Of a stretch of 37,596 nt of DNA, positions 14,484 through 23,326 are shown in pieces. How positions within the stretch are numbered: position 1 is the stretch's first letter; each line of letters opens with the position of its first letter. Under the pieces are notes generated by a model. That model did not search any database. It worked only from the letters and a program-made list of their open reading frames with translations, and was not told the origin of the DNA. The translations under genes were made by a program, and so were the position numbers. The DNA comes from Gordonia sp. (in: high G+C Gram-positive bacteria) (lineage in GTDB: Bacteria; Actinomycetota; Actinomycetes; Mycobacteriales; Mycobacteriaceae). Location: the NCBI RefSeq assembly GCF_020438995.1, contig NZ_JAGQTN010000316.1, positions 1 to 37,596 on the forward strand, written 5' to 3'.

Positions 14484-15515
14484 TCAGTGAGTGGTCGCGA
14501 ACTCCCACACCGACACACCCGAGGCCAGGAACACCGACGCCAGTTCCCGTTCCCACACCGAGGGGCCGTCGAAGTCGCGGTTCCAGGCGAGCATGCGGGT
14601 AGTGAAGTGACGCAGCTGGTGGTCGAGGGTGAAGCCGATCGCGCCGTGTGCCTGATGTACGTCGCGAGAGACAGCCACAGCGGCCCGGCCGGCCTGGATC
14701 TTGGCCACCGCCACGGCGACCTGCGCCTCGGGACCCCCGAACCCATGCTCGTCGACGGCCGTAGCGGCATGCGAGGCGGCGGCCTTGGCGGCCACCAGAT
14801 ACCCGGCGGACCGGGCGATCAATTCCTGCACGGCCTGGAACTTGCCGATGGGACGGCCGAATTGGTGACGTTCACCGACGTGGACGGTCGCCAGGTCGAG
14901 GGCCCGTTCGGTGGCGCCGCAGATCTGCGCCGACCGCGCCCACGCACCCCTGATCCGGAACTCGGGCCGCAGGTCGGCGGTGGGCAGGGTCTGTAGCGCC
15001 GAGGCCGGAACCGTGACATTGCCCCGGTACTCGCCGGCCAGGTCACCGACCGGCGTGACCGAGCACTCGGCCAGGTCGGCGACCCCGACGAAGCCCGGCC
15101 CGGTGACGACGACAGCCGACGCGACCTGTGCCCACGGAACATGTTCCAGGACAACCAGGTCCGCATCGGCCGACAGCATGGTTGAAGCGGCGGTCAGCGG
15201 TCCGTCGGGCACGTCGGCCCCCGCGGCGACGAGCAGCCACGCCGCCAGCAGGTCTGACTCGGCGAGCGGTGCGGGCAGCGCGTGATACCCGGATCGGTCG
15301 AGAACGATTGCGGCCTCGGTGATTCCGGCGCCGCTACCGCCGGATGCCTCGGGTGTTGTCAGCAGCGACAACCCCGATTCACCCAGCAGTCGCCACGACT
15401 CGGCGCTGTACGGCAACGCGGTCTGCTGACTGTGCAGGTGCGGTTCGGTGATCGAACCGAACAGATCGTCGGCCAGCTCACGCAAGCCGGCGAGTTCGGT
15501 GGCGGTGGCGGTCAA
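14484..15515 (-). CDS. Acyl-CoA dehydrogenase subunit lacking the catalytic Glu
   Basis: This 343-aa protein is a short ACAD. The C-terminal half has HVGERHQFGRPIGKFQAVQ and a DVHQAHGAIGFTLDHQL segment, the form seen in the non-catalytic partner of heteromeric ACADs in steroid-degrading actinobacteria. The helix that should hold the Glu reads RGAWARSAQICGATE, with no acid at the expected place. The start is TTG at 15513-15515, overlapping the stop of the neighbouring ACAD gene as TTGA. Such coupled pairs usually form an alpha2beta2 enzyme, so this is probably the structural partner of the 386-aa protein encoded immediately upstream. Family is certain; the pairing is inferred. Confidence 0.88.
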   Translation of the reverse strand: MTATATELAGLRELADDLFGSITEPHLHSQQTALPYSAESWRLLGESGLSLLTTPEASGGSGAGITEAAIVLDRSGYHALPAPLAESDLLAAWLLVAAGADVPDGPLTAASTMLSADADLVVLEHVPWAQVASAVVVTGPGFVGVADLAECSVTPVGDLAGEYRGNVTVPASALQTLPTADLRPEFRIRGAWARSAQICGATERALDLATVHVGERHQFGRPIGKFQAVQELIARSAGYLVAAKAAASHAATAVDEHGFGGPEAQVAVAVAKIQAGRAAVAVSRDVHQAHGAIGFTLDHQLRHFTTRMLAWNRDFDGPSVWERELASVFLASGVSVWEFATTH

Positions 15516-16672
15516 CGCAACCCCAATCCCCGCGCGATCACGCCGCGCAGAATCTCATTGGTGCCGCCGCGCAGGGTGAATCCCGGTGCGTGCAGCAGAC
15601 CTTCGGCCAGCAGACGGGGCAACTCGACGGGCGAGTCCGGGTCTGCTGGCACCTCGGGGACCAGTTCCGCGCAGGCGGTGACGGCACGTTGTTCGAAACC
15701 GGTACCGATCTCCTTGACGACGGCGGCACTCAGGTCGGCAGGCTGCTTGTCCGACAGTGCCCGGGCCACGGATGCCGACAGATGGCGCAACGTGGTGAGG
15801 TCGGCGAGAAGCCCACCGAGGGTTCGCAGTTCGTCATCGTCGGCACCGCGCAGCCGCAACCGCGCGCCGACCGCGTCGAGAAGCGGTTGCGGCGACAGGA
15901 TACGTTCTGGCCCACTGCGTTCGAATGACAACTCGGCACCCACCTGCTGCCAGCCGTTGCCGACGGCGCCGACCACCATGTCGTCGGGCACGAACACCTT
16001 GTCCAGCACCACCTCGTTGAAATGGTGCTGACCGGTGAGCAACCGGATCGGCCGGATGTCGATGCCGGGCGAATCGAACGGGATCAGGAACTGGCTCAGC
16101 CCGTCGTGCCGGTGGGCCGGGTCGAGATCGGCAGTGCGGGCGAGGACGAAGAACGCCTCGCTGTGGTGCGCGCCGGAGGTCCACACCTTGGTGCCGGTGA
16201 CCTCCCACCCACCGTCGGTACGCACCCCTCGCGTGCGTACCGACGCCAGATCCGACCCGGATTCGGGTTCGCTCATCCCGATAGCGAAATAGCACTCACC
16301 GGAGGCGATCCGGGGAAGGTACTTCGCACGCTGGGCGGAGGTGCCGTGTGCGAGCAGGGCGGGCGCCACCTGCCGGTCGGCCACCCAGTGCGCGGCGACG
16401 GGTGCGCCGTGTGCGAGCAGTTCCTCGGTGACCACGAACCGGTCGAGGTAGCTGCGGCCGGGTCCGCCGTATTCGGCGGGCAGGGTCATCCCCAGCCAGC
16501 CCCGTTCTCCGAGGCGCCGGCTGAATCCGGGATCCCACGACGAGATCCACGAGTCGACCCGCGGCTGCCATCCGTGGGTGGCGCGGTCGGTGACGATGAA
16601 TTCGCGTACCGCGGCGCGCAGTTCGCCTGTTTCGGGTGGCAGCGGCGCCACCTCGGGGACCAGTCCGAGCAT
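15512..16672 (-). CDS. Acyl-CoA dehydrogenase, probable catalytic subunit of a heteromeric pair
   Basis: This 386-aa protein has MSEPESGSDLASVRTRG (flavin and substrate contact), GTKVWTSGAHHSEAFFVLAR, and FNEVVLDKVFVPDDMVVG. The catalytic Glu is probably in ELSFERSGPERIL, in the FadE class where the base sits in this helix. The C terminus keeps RGGTNEILRGVIARGLG. The length is usual for FadE proteins. The ATG at 16672 begins 4 bp after the amidohydrolase stop, and the gene overlaps the next ACAD by 4 bp. Catalytic and non-catalytic chains back to back suggest an alpha2beta2 dehydrogenase of the kind known for bulky CoA esters such as steroid side chains. The substrate is unknown. Confidence 0.9.
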   Translation of the reverse strand: MLGLVPEVAPLPPETGELRAAVREFIVTDRATHGWQPRVDSWISSWDPGFSRRLGERGWLGMTLPAEYGGPGRSYLDRFVVTEELLAHGAPVAAHWVADRQVAPALLAHGTSAQRAKYLPRIASGECYFAIGMSEPESGSDLASVRTRGVRTDGGWEVTGTKVWTSGAHHSEAFFVLARTADLDPAHRHDGLSQFLIPFDSPGIDIRPIRLLTGQHHFNEVVLDKVFVPDDMVVGAVGNGWQQVGAELSFERSGPERILSPQPLLDAVGARLRLRGADDDELRTLGGLLADLTTLRHLSASVARALSDKQPADLSAAVVKEIGTGFEQRAVTACAELVPEVPADPDSPVELPRLLAEGLLHAPGFTLRGGTNEILRGVIARGLGLR

Positions 16673-16676
16673 GCCG

Positions 16677-17885
16677 TCAGGTCCCGGCGATCAGGTTGAT
16701 GCCGTTCTCGCGCAAGAACAGTCGCCGATTCTCCTCACCCAGTCCTTCGACGCGGGTGTAGAAGTCGGCGGGTTCGCGCAGCCCTTCGGCGTGTGGCCAG
16801 TCCGAACCCATCAGCAGGCATTCGGTGGTGCCGAGCTTCTCGACCATGCCGATGGTGTCGTCTTCCGGGTAGGGCACCACCCGGATGTGCTTCTTGAACA
16901 CCGTACTCGGCCGTTCGGTGAGCTGCCCGCCGAGCCAGCGACCGTTGCGGGCCATGCCGCGGCTCTTGTCCATGTGCCGGATGAAATGCGGAATCCATTC
17001 GGCGCCGAATTCGCTCACCAACACCTTGATGTTGGGGAAACGGCCGAAGAGATTGTCGAAGATGAGCGCCGACAGAGTGTCGGTGACGGGCCGTTCGCCG
17101 TAGCTGTTCTGCCACTGCCACGCCGAGAACTGGAACGGCGGCACGAGGCCCCAGCCCCAGTCCGCAGCCACATTCGACTGGTAGTAGAACTCGGAGATGT
17201 GGTAGCAGACCACAGCTTTGGCCTCGTTGACACGGGCCCAGAACGGATCGAAGTACGGATCGCCGGGTGAGCGTCCGTACGCCGGGCCGGCGGGCAGCAG
17301 CAGGAAGCGGGCACCGGCGTCGAGCACTTTCTCCAATTCTTCGACGGACCGGTCGAGGTCACGCAGCGACAGCAGCGCGGGCGCGTAGATGGTGTCGTGG
17401 TAGGAGAATCCCCAGTCCTCGTCGATCCACCGGTTGAATGCGCGCAGGTTGTCGTACAGCGGGTCGATGCCGTCGAGGTAGGCCTCGGCGAGCAGCGCCC
17501 AGCCGCCCGGATACATGATCGCCTTCTCGATCTGCTGTTCCTTGAGCTGAACCAGACGCTTGTCCTTGTTGAGGTATTCCTCCTGGATCGGCTCGTAGAA
17601 CCGGTCGGAGTCGGAGTTGTCGCCCGATGCCCGCTGCTTGAGCATCTCCACCAGCGACCCCGGAACGTACGCCTGGTCGAGGTCGTTTTCGAGTGCGGTC
17701 ACGATCTTGTCGTTGGCCAGCAGCACTTTCCGGTCGTAGCCGGGTACCTTCACCGGCCGCACCGCGGTGTGCAGTTTGTTGGCCGGCATGAAGCGGGTGA
17801 ACGCGTCGGTGGCCTCGTAGCAGTGCTGGTCGAAGTCGGTCATCAGGTAGGGGAGGGTTCCCACCGAGTTCTCGATCAGTGCCAT
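16677..17885 (-). CDS. Amidohydrolase-family (ACMSD-like) metal-dependent enzyme
   Basis: This 402-aa protein is an amidohydrolase_2 TIM barrel. The metal motif at the N terminus is DFDQHCYE (residues 17-24), like the DxHxxE of the enzyme at 8570. Other candidate ligands are His229 (VCYHISEF) and Asp362 (MGSDWPHAEG). It is about 40 residues longer than that enzyme, partly through a charged insertion near residues 85-120. The ATG has a strong GGAGG 6 bp upstream. It sits between the unrecognised 343-aa gene and the paired ACADs. Hydrolytic ring opening, C-C hydrolysis or decarboxylation of a pathway intermediate is possible. The two family members with intact metal motifs (this one and 8570) are not close paralogues. 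Confidence 0.85.
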   Translation of the reverse strand: MALIENSVGTLPYLMTDFDQHCYEATDAFTRFMPANKLHTAVRPVKVPGYDRKVLLANDKIVTALENDLDQAYVPGSLVEMLKQRASGDNSDSDRFYEPIQEEYLNKDKRLVQLKEQQIEKAIMYPGGWALLAEAYLDGIDPLYDNLRAFNRWIDEDWGFSYHDTIYAPALLSLRDLDRSVEELEKVLDAGARFLLLPAGPAYGRSPGDPYFDPFWARVNEAKAVVCYHISEFYYQSNVAADWGWGLVPPFQFSAWQWQNSYGERPVTDTLSALIFDNLFGRFPNIKVLVSEFGAEWIPHFIRHMDKSRGMARNGRWLGGQLTERPSTVFKKHIRVVPYPEDDTIGMVEKLGTTECLLMGSDWPHAEGLREPADFYTRVEGLGEENRRLFLRENGINLIAGT

Positions 17886-17991
17886 GACAATCCTCCATGT
17901 GTTGTGTGGCAGTTATCGGTTCGGCACTTCGTGGTGAATAGTGTTGTGCCGCTGTTATTGTGGTTCGGACTTGTGGTGGTTGCCGGTGTGG

Positions 17992-19023
17992 CTACCAGCT
18001 GCGCCGATCGCCGGCCGCGGGAACTGTTTCGCCCCAGGCCATCCACACGTCGGGCACCCGATCGTCGTCGGCGCGGTGCATCCGGCCCTCCTGTTGCGGA
18101 TTGGGGATCTTGCCCAGGCCGGCCATCCGGCCGTGCAGGTCGGCCTCGCACACCCAGCGTTCGCCGTCGATGACGTAGTCGATGCGCTCGTGCCAGTAGC
18201 CGTCGGCGTTGCGGTGCACGGTCAGGTCCATGCTCTTGCCCACGGTGACGGTTCCGTCGCTGCTCGCGCGCACCGCGACATGGAAGTCGCCGTTGCCGAA
18301 CAGATAGTGGCCCACCTCGCAGGAACCGTCGGCGTAGTGATTGGCCCACGAATACCAGGACAGGTACTCGGCATCGTGCAGCGGATCCTTGTCGATGTAG
18401 AGCCGCCCGCCCTCGGGCATCCAGGCCTCCTCCCAGAACAGGAAGCCGCGCACCGGTTTACCGGCGATGTTGCCCTCGACGAACCACGTCTGGGTCAGAT
18501 ACAGCAGCGACGAGTCGGGGCCGGGCAGGAACCATTGCAGCGGCGGTGTGGCGAGCGTTCCCGTCGCCTCGATGACGTCGGTTTCGATGTAGTGGAAGGA
18601 GTCGGTGGTCAGGGCGAGCCGGGTGCTGCGGCCGTGCTCGTTCGGTCCGGCGGTGAACTCGACGGAATCGGCGGTGACGGTACGGGTGAGGTCGTTGCTG
18701 TCGATGGCGTAGCGCGGTTCGCGCCGCAGCATGAGCTGCGAGTCGGGGCTGCCGTCGCTGTGGGTGAGGATGAGTTTGCCACCGAGGGACAGGATTTCGT
18801 CGGGCTTGTGTTCGTCGTGGGCCGGTGGGATGCGCCGCATGATGGTGTACAGGCCGCCGTCGTCGTCCCGCAGGGTGCCCCAGATGTAACCGGCCTCGAC
18901 GCTCAGCCCGTGCAGCGTCGCGCCGGGGGCCAGAACCTGCGCCGGTTCGAACCGGCGGGCACTGGCCAGGGCTGCGTGCCGGAACGAGCCGGTGCGTGGG
19001 AGGTCAGTGAGAGTGATGGGCAT
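17992..19023 (-). CDS. Unrecognised 343-aa protein in catabolic operon, possibly lipocalin/CrtC-like beta fold
   Basis: The protein starts at the ATG at 19023, with AAAGG 7 bp upstream. I do not recognise a named family with confidence. It is rich in alternating beta-type segments and aromatic residues: GYIWGTLRDDDGG, PPLQWFLPG, GFLFWEEAW and YLSWYSWANHYAD. This pattern recalls the two-lobed beta structures of CrtC-type hydratases and lipocalin-like proteins that hold hydrophobic ligands. No signal peptide, membrane helix or Cys-based metal site is evident. It lies between the CoA-transferase and amidohydrolase genes, 52 and 106 bp away. It could bind or hydrate a hydrophobic intermediate. 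The coding call is firm; the function is a guess. Confidence 0.75.
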   Translation of the reverse strand: MPITLTDLPRTGSFRHAALASARRFEPAQVLAPGATLHGLSVEAGYIWGTLRDDDGGLYTIMRRIPPAHDEHKPDEILSLGGKLILTHSDGSPDSQLMLRREPRYAIDSNDLTRTVTADSVEFTAGPNEHGRSTRLALTTDSFHYIETDVIEATGTLATPPLQWFLPGPDSSLLYLTQTWFVEGNIAGKPVRGFLFWEEAWMPEGGRLYIDKDPLHDAEYLSWYSWANHYADGSCEVGHYLFGNGDFHVAVRASSDGTVTVGKSMDLTVHRNADGYWHERIDYVIDGERWVCEADLHGRMAGLGKIPNPQQEGRMHRADDDRVPDVWMAWGETVPAAGDRRSW

Positions 19024-19075
19024 CGAACGCCTTTCGGTCGGTTGCGCTGGTATGTGAGTCACAGTATGTGCAGGT

Positions 19076-20305
19076 TCAGATAGCGCCGGCGGCGCGGAGT
19101 TTGTCGATGTCGGAGGTGGTGGCGCCGAGAACGTCGGCGAGTACGTCGTCGGTGTCGGCGCCGAGTCGGGGCGGGCGGCGGTAGCCATGAATCGGCGTCT
19201 GCGACAACCGGATCGGATTGCGCAGCACCGGAACAGCTGAATCACGAACTGCGCCGGTATCGGTGTGCCGCAGCATCTCCCGGTGGACGATCTGCGGATT
19301 GGCGAACACCTGCGGCATCGAGTTGACCGGGCTGCACGGCACGTCCGCATCCTCGAGCCTGCGTACCCAGACTTCGCGTGGTTCCGTGGCGAAGATCGCC
19401 GAGAGCACCTCGAGCACGTGGTCGCGGTTGGCTATACGCGCCGACACCGTGGCGAACCGCGGGTCATCGGTGAGTTCGGGCCTGCCGAGCGCCCCGGCCA
19501 GACCCGCGAACTGCCGCGGCGTGCTGGCGACCACGAAGATGTCCTCGCCGTCGGCGCAGGTGAACGCCTGCGACGGGATGCCGCCGAAGCCGCCGTTGCC
19601 GCGCCGCGGTGCGGGCTCCCCGGACACCAGATAGTTCTGCACGTAGTGCGAGAGCGAGGCCAGCCCGCAGTCGAGCAACGACATGTCGATGTGCTGGCCC
19701 TCGCCGGTGGCATCCCGGTGCCGCAGGGCAGCGAGAATGGCTGTGGCAGTGTACAAGCCGGTGAGGATGTCGACCATCGACACACCCACCTTCATCGGTC
19801 CCGCGCCGGGTTCGCCGTCGGGTATCCCCGATACGCTCATCAACCCGCACATCGCCTGGAACACGCCGTCGTATCCGGCGCGATCGGCGTACGGCCCGTC
19901 CTGGCCGAAACCGGTGACCGAGCAGTACACCAGCCGCGGATTGATCTCACGCAGACTGTCGTGGTCGAGACCGTACTTGGCCAGCACACCGGTGCGGAAG
20001 TTCTCCACCAGCACATCCGATTTCGCAGCCAGATCCCGGATCAGCCGGGCCCCTTCGGGTGTCGAATGGTCGACGGTGATGGATCGCTTGTTGCGGTTGG
20101 TGCTCAGGTAGAAGCCGGAATCGCGGTTGTCGGGGTCGCCCAGAAACGGTGGGCCGTAGTCGCGGGCGTCGTCGCCGACTCCGGGGCGTTCCACCTTGAT
20201 GACGTCGGCACCCAGATCGCCGAGCAGCTGGGTTGCGAAGGGGGCGGCCAGGATTCGGCTCAGGTCGAGAATCCGGATGCCGGCCAGTGCACCGGGGGCG
20301 GTCAC
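19076..20305 (-). CDS. Family III (CaiB/BaiF) CoA-transferase
   Basis: This 409-aa protein begins with the family signature LAGIRILDLSRILAAPFATQLLGD and continues with ADVIKVERPG, STNRNKRSITVD and VENFRTGVLAKYGL. The catalytic Asp that forms a mixed anhydride is probably Asp179 in VGVSMVDILTG. Enzymes of this family move CoA between carboxylic acids without ATP, or racemise 2-methylacyl-CoA. The length is normal. The GTG start overlaps the upstream ACAD stop as GTGA. A CoA-transferase next to ligases suggests a second way to activate an acid or recycle CoA. If the substrate has a 2-methyl branch, an alpha-methylacyl-CoA racemase role is also possible. Confidence 0.92.
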   Translation of the reverse strand: MTAPGALAGIRILDLSRILAAPFATQLLGDLGADVIKVERPGVGDDARDYGPPFLGDPDNRDSGFYLSTNRNKRSITVDHSTPEGARLIRDLAAKSDVLVENFRTGVLAKYGLDHDSLREINPRLVYCSVTGFGQDGPYADRAGYDGVFQAMCGLMSVSGIPDGEPGAGPMKVGVSMVDILTGLYTATAILAALRHRDATGEGQHIDMSLLDCGLASLSHYVQNYLVSGEPAPRRGNGGFGGIPSQAFTCADGEDIFVVASTPRQFAGLAGALGRPELTDDPRFATVSARIANRDHVLEVLSAIFATEPREVWVRRLEDADVPCSPVNSMPQVFANPQIVHREMLRHTDTGAVRDSAVPVLRNPIRLSQTPIHGYRRPPRLGADTDDVLADVLGATTSDIDKLRAAGAI

Positions 20306-21540
20306 CTGCGGGCCTCCTTCGGCAGTTTCAGCACCCGTTCGGCGATGATGTTCTTCTGGATCTCACTGGCCCCGGCGTAGATGGTTTCAGCACGGCCCCG
20401 CACGAACGCCCGCCGCAGCGTGGTCGCCTCGTCGGTGGAACCTCGTTGCGGGGCGCCTGTTTCCGAAGACCACTCGGTGCCCAGCAGGGCGTCGGTGCCC
20501 ATCACGTCCATCGCGATCTCGGTGAAGTCCTGATGCCAGCGCGACCAGTAATACTTGCCGATCGACGCCTCCGGCCCGAACTCGCCATCGCGCAGCGCGG
20601 CCGACAGGGTGCGTAGGTTGTTGTACGCCATGATCTGTAAACCGATGTAGGAGTGGATGATCCGGTGCCGGATATCCGGATCCTCCAGCGGCGCCCGGCG
20701 CCGGGCCAATGCTGTGAGATGGTCCATTTCGCGGACGAATGAGAACTGGTAGTTCAGCACAGAGGTGGCGCGTTCGTGGCCGAGGGTGGTCATCGCGGCC
20801 CGCCAGCCCTCACCCGTCGCGCCCAGTACGTTGTCGGCGCTCGTGCGGGCGTCGTCGAAGAACACCTCGTTGAAGCCGCTGTCGCCGAGCATGGTCCGGA
20901 TGGGCCGCACCGTGACACCGGGCTGGTCGAGCGGGATGAGCATGTACGACAGGCCGGCGTGTTTCACACTGCCCGGCTCGGTGCGGACGATCGCGAAGAT
21001 CCAGTCGGCGTGGTGGGCGAAGGTGGTCCAGATCTTCTGCCCGTTGATCACCCAGTCGTCGCCCTCGCGGTACGCCCGGGTGGCCACATTCGCCAGATCC
21101 GATCCCGCTCCCGGTTCGGAATAGCCCTGACACCACACGACTTCACCACGCGCCATCGGCGGCAGCAGGCGCTGCTTCTGTTCGTCGGTGCCGTAGTGCA
21201 GTGCGGTGGGCGCCATCAGGGTCTCGCCGTGGAACGCCGCCCGTGGCGGAGCGCCCGCGCGGGCATATTCCATCGCGAAGATGATCTCCTGCGTCATGGT
21301 CGCGCCCCGGCCGCCCAACTCCACCGGCCACGACAGGCCTAGCCAGTTGCCGGCGCCCAGTTCGCGTTCCCACGCGCGGCGCAGCTCCCAGTTGTCATCG
21401 TCGTCGGGTCCGCCGCGATCGGCCTGTCCGGCGAACTCGCCCACGAGGTGTTCGGCGAGCCAGGTGCGCACCTCGTCACGAAAGGCGGTGTCGGCCGCCG
21501 ACAAGGGCAGTCCGGCCACGCCATCGACTGAAAGGTCCAT
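20302..21540 (-). CDS. Acyl-CoA dehydrogenase, FadE-like, catalytic
   Basis: This 412-aa protein has the standard ACAD order: an N-terminal helix bundle beginning DTAFRDEVRTWLAEHLVGEF, then CQGYSEPGAGSDLANVATR, NGQKIWTTFAHHADWIFA and FNEVFFDDARTSADNVLG. The likely catalytic Glu lies in MTTLGHERATSVL. The C terminus has YAGASEIQKNIIAERVLKLP. It resembles the plus-strand ACAD at 23316-24509, and the two are the most alike in the window. The chosen ATG at 21540 fits the homologue's start; it lies very close to a TACTAT-like -10 read on the minus strand, so the transcript may be leaderless. It is the first gene of the long minus-strand run. Confidence 0.92.
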   Translation of the reverse strand: MDLSVDGVAGLPLSAADTAFRDEVRTWLAEHLVGEFAGQADRGGPDDDDNWELRRAWERELGAGNWLGLSWPVELGGRGATMTQEIIFAMEYARAGAPPRAAFHGETLMAPTALHYGTDEQKQRLLPPMARGEVVWCQGYSEPGAGSDLANVATRAYREGDDWVINGQKIWTTFAHHADWIFAIVRTEPGSVKHAGLSYMLIPLDQPGVTVRPIRTMLGDSGFNEVFFDDARTSADNVLGATGEGWRAAMTTLGHERATSVLNYQFSFVREMDHLTALARRRAPLEDPDIRHRIIHSYIGLQIMAYNNLRTLSAALRDGEFGPEASIGKYYWSRWHQDFTEIAMDVMGTDALLGTEWSSETGAPQRGSTDEATTLRRAFVRGRAETIYAGASEIQKNIIAERVLKLPKEARR

Positions 21541-21547
21541 GGCTCGT

Positions 21548-21561
21548 ATAGTACAATCAAT
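21548..21561. promoter_or_regulatory. Divergent promoter with CAATCAAT operator variant
   Basis: TATAGT (21548-21553) could serve as a plus-strand -10, and its complement ACTATA overlaps a minus-strand -10 close to the ATG at 21540. CAATCAAT (21554-21561) followed by TAG is a variant of the CAATCAGTTAG element found at 27304-27314 and 28183-28193, in the opposite orientation. An AT-rich patch continues to about 21571. The site would control both large divergent operons of the cluster. Confidence 0.45.
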
Positions 21562-21635
21562 TAGCGAATTAACCCAGAGGGCGGGCGGTGGATCCGGCCA
21601 CGGGGGTTCGAGCGGAAGCATCGGAGGTCTGGTCC

Positions 21636-22427
21636 GTGCAGGACATCACCTGGACACTGTCCGACGGGATCGGGACGATCACCCTGAACCGGCCGCAGGT
21701 ACGCAACGCCTTCACCTTCCCGATGCTGCGCGAATGGGAACGGATGTTGCGCGAGGCCAGGGACGACGACGCCGTCAAGGTCGTCGTGCTGACCGGCGCC
21801 GGCGACAAGGCGTTCTGCTCGGGCGTCGACCTGGGCTCGATCTCCAACGCTAACCCCGACCTCACCCCGCTCGAACGCAAATCGCAACTGCACGACGAGG
21901 TGCACCGGGTGGCCCGTGCCGTCGCCGACCTCGACAAACCGATCATCGCCGCCATCAACGGCGTCGCGGTGGGGGCGGGCCTGGACATGGCGCTCATGTG
22001 CGACCTGCGGATCATGTCGACCTCGGCCCGGGTGCTCGAAGGCTATGTAAAGGTGGGCCTGACCCCCGGTGACGGCGGTGCCTATTACCTGCCCCGGATC
22101 GTCGGTACCGCCAAGGCGCTCGAGTTGCTGCTCACGGGGGATTCCGTCGACGCGGCTGAGGCGCACCGCATCGGTCTGGTCAACCGGATCGCCGAGCCGG
22201 CCGAGTTCGCCGGGGCCACCGAACAGTTCGCCCGGTCGATCGCCCAGCACGCACCGGTCACCGTCCGGATGATCAAGCGGCTCACCTACCAGTCGGTCGA
22301 CGCCGATCTGCGTACCGCGCTCGAACTCGCCTCCTCGCACTTCGCGGTGGCCTCGGCCACCGAGGACGCCGCCGAGGCGCTCGCCGCGATGAAGGACAAA
22401 CGTCAACCGCAGTACCGCGGACGCTGA
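21636..22427 (+). CDS. Crotonase-family protein with non-canonical active site
   Basis: This enoyl-CoA hydratase/isomerase-family protein has the core segments IGTITLNRPQVRNAF, VVLTGAGDKAFCSGVDL, and GVAVGAGLDMALMCDLRI, which supply the oxyanion hole. The first catalytic Glu of true hydratases is Asp117 and the second is Tyr137. It may be an isomerase, hydrolase or C-C lyase of the crotonase type. A GTG at 21636 with GGAGGT 7 bp upstream gives 263 aa, the usual length; an earlier GTG at 21588 would add 16 residues not seen in the family. It heads a plus-strand operon, with the amidohydrolase-fold gene 23 bp downstream. Confidence 0.87.
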   Translation: MQDITWTLSDGIGTITLNRPQVRNAFTFPMLREWERMLREARDDDAVKVVVLTGAGDKAFCSGVDLGSISNANPDLTPLERKSQLHDEVHRVARAVADLDKPIIAAINGVAVGAGLDMALMCDLRIMSTSARVLEGYVKVGLTPGDGGAYYLPRIVGTAKALELLLTGDSVDAAEAHRIGLVNRIAEPAEFAGATEQFARSIAQHAPVTVRMIKRLTYQSVDADLRTALELASSHFAVASATEDAAEALAAMKDKRQPQYRGR

Positions 22428-22450
22428 ACAACCTCAAGGGAGTATCTTCA

Positions 22451-23326
22451 ATGACCACAGCAGCGGAACCGGCCGTTTTCGACGCCTGGATCAACCTGCC
22501 GTATCTGCCCGGCGAGGTCACCCCCGACCCGTCGGTCGTGGCCCGTTTCAAACGCGGCAACAGCGCCTACGAGGGCGGCGAGACGATCGCCGACGTGGTC
22601 GCCGAGATGGATCGCCTCGGCGTGGAGGCGGGGGTGCTCACCAAGGTGCCCCGCGACATAACCCCGCCCTATGTGCACGGCACCAAATCCGGTGAGCAGG
22701 TGCTGCGCGATACCTGTGAACGTCTGGCGAAGATCGCCGCCGACCATCCGGGACGCTTCCTCACCTCCGTCGGCATCGACCCGCGCCTGGGTTACGAGGC
22801 GGCCAAGCACGTGCGGATCGCGGTGCGCGAGTACGGCATCACCTGCATCCGCATCATCCCGATGTTCACCGGCATCGCCATCGACGACAAACTTGCCTAT
22901 CCGCTGTACACCGCGGCCTGCGACGAGGGCGCGGTGGTGTCGATCAACGTGGGTGTGCCCGGTCCGATGAAACCGGCCAAACTGCAACGCACCATCCTCA
23001 TCGACGAAGTGGCACTGGCCTTTCCGGAGCTCAAACTGGTGATGAGCCATCTCGGTGATCCGTGGATCTCCGAAACCGTCGCGATGCTCATCAAACATCC
23101 CAACGTGTTCGCGATGACCGCCGGCTGGGCACCCAAATACATTCCCGAGGAGATCCTGCGGTTCGCCGAACGCCGCAATCCCGGGAAACTGATGTGGGCG
23201 TCGGACTATCCGATCCTGCCGATCGAACGGGCCGTCGTCGAGGGCCGGGCGGTTCCGTTGACCGGCGCCGCCCGGGAGGGCTATCTGGGAGCCAACGCGC
23301 GCAAGGTGTTCGGTCATGGACTTTGA
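22451..23326 (+). CDS. Amidohydrolase-fold protein lacking most metal ligands
   Basis: This 291-aa protein has the amidohydrolase_2 barrel: AEMDRLGVEAGVLT, RFLTSVGIDPRLGYEA, FPELKLVMSHLGDPW (His200) and LMWASDYPI (Asp252). The N-terminal HxH is DAWIN (11-15), and the middle HxG is INVG (166-168), so three of the usual metal ligands are gone. Either it works without metal, has a rebuilt site, or is a pseudoenzyme. The ATG follows AGGGAG with 8-bp spacing. It overlaps the next ACAD by 11 bp and is therefore tightly linked to dehydrogenation of a CoA ester. Proteins of this type do occur beside ACAD genes in actinobacteria, but I cannot name a characterised one. Confidence 0.82.
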   Translation: MTTAAEPAVFDAWINLPYLPGEVTPDPSVVARFKRGNSAYEGGETIADVVAEMDRLGVEAGVLTKVPRDITPPYVHGTKSGEQVLRDTCERLAKIAADHPGRFLTSVGIDPRLGYEAAKHVRIAVREYGITCIRIIPMFTGIAIDDKLAYPLYTAACDEGAVVSINVGVPGPMKPAKLQRTILIDEVALAFPELKLVMSHLGDPWISETVAMLIKHPNVFAMTAGWAPKYIPEEILRFAERRNPGKLMWASDYPILPIERAVVEGRAVPLTGAAREGYLGANARKVFGHGL

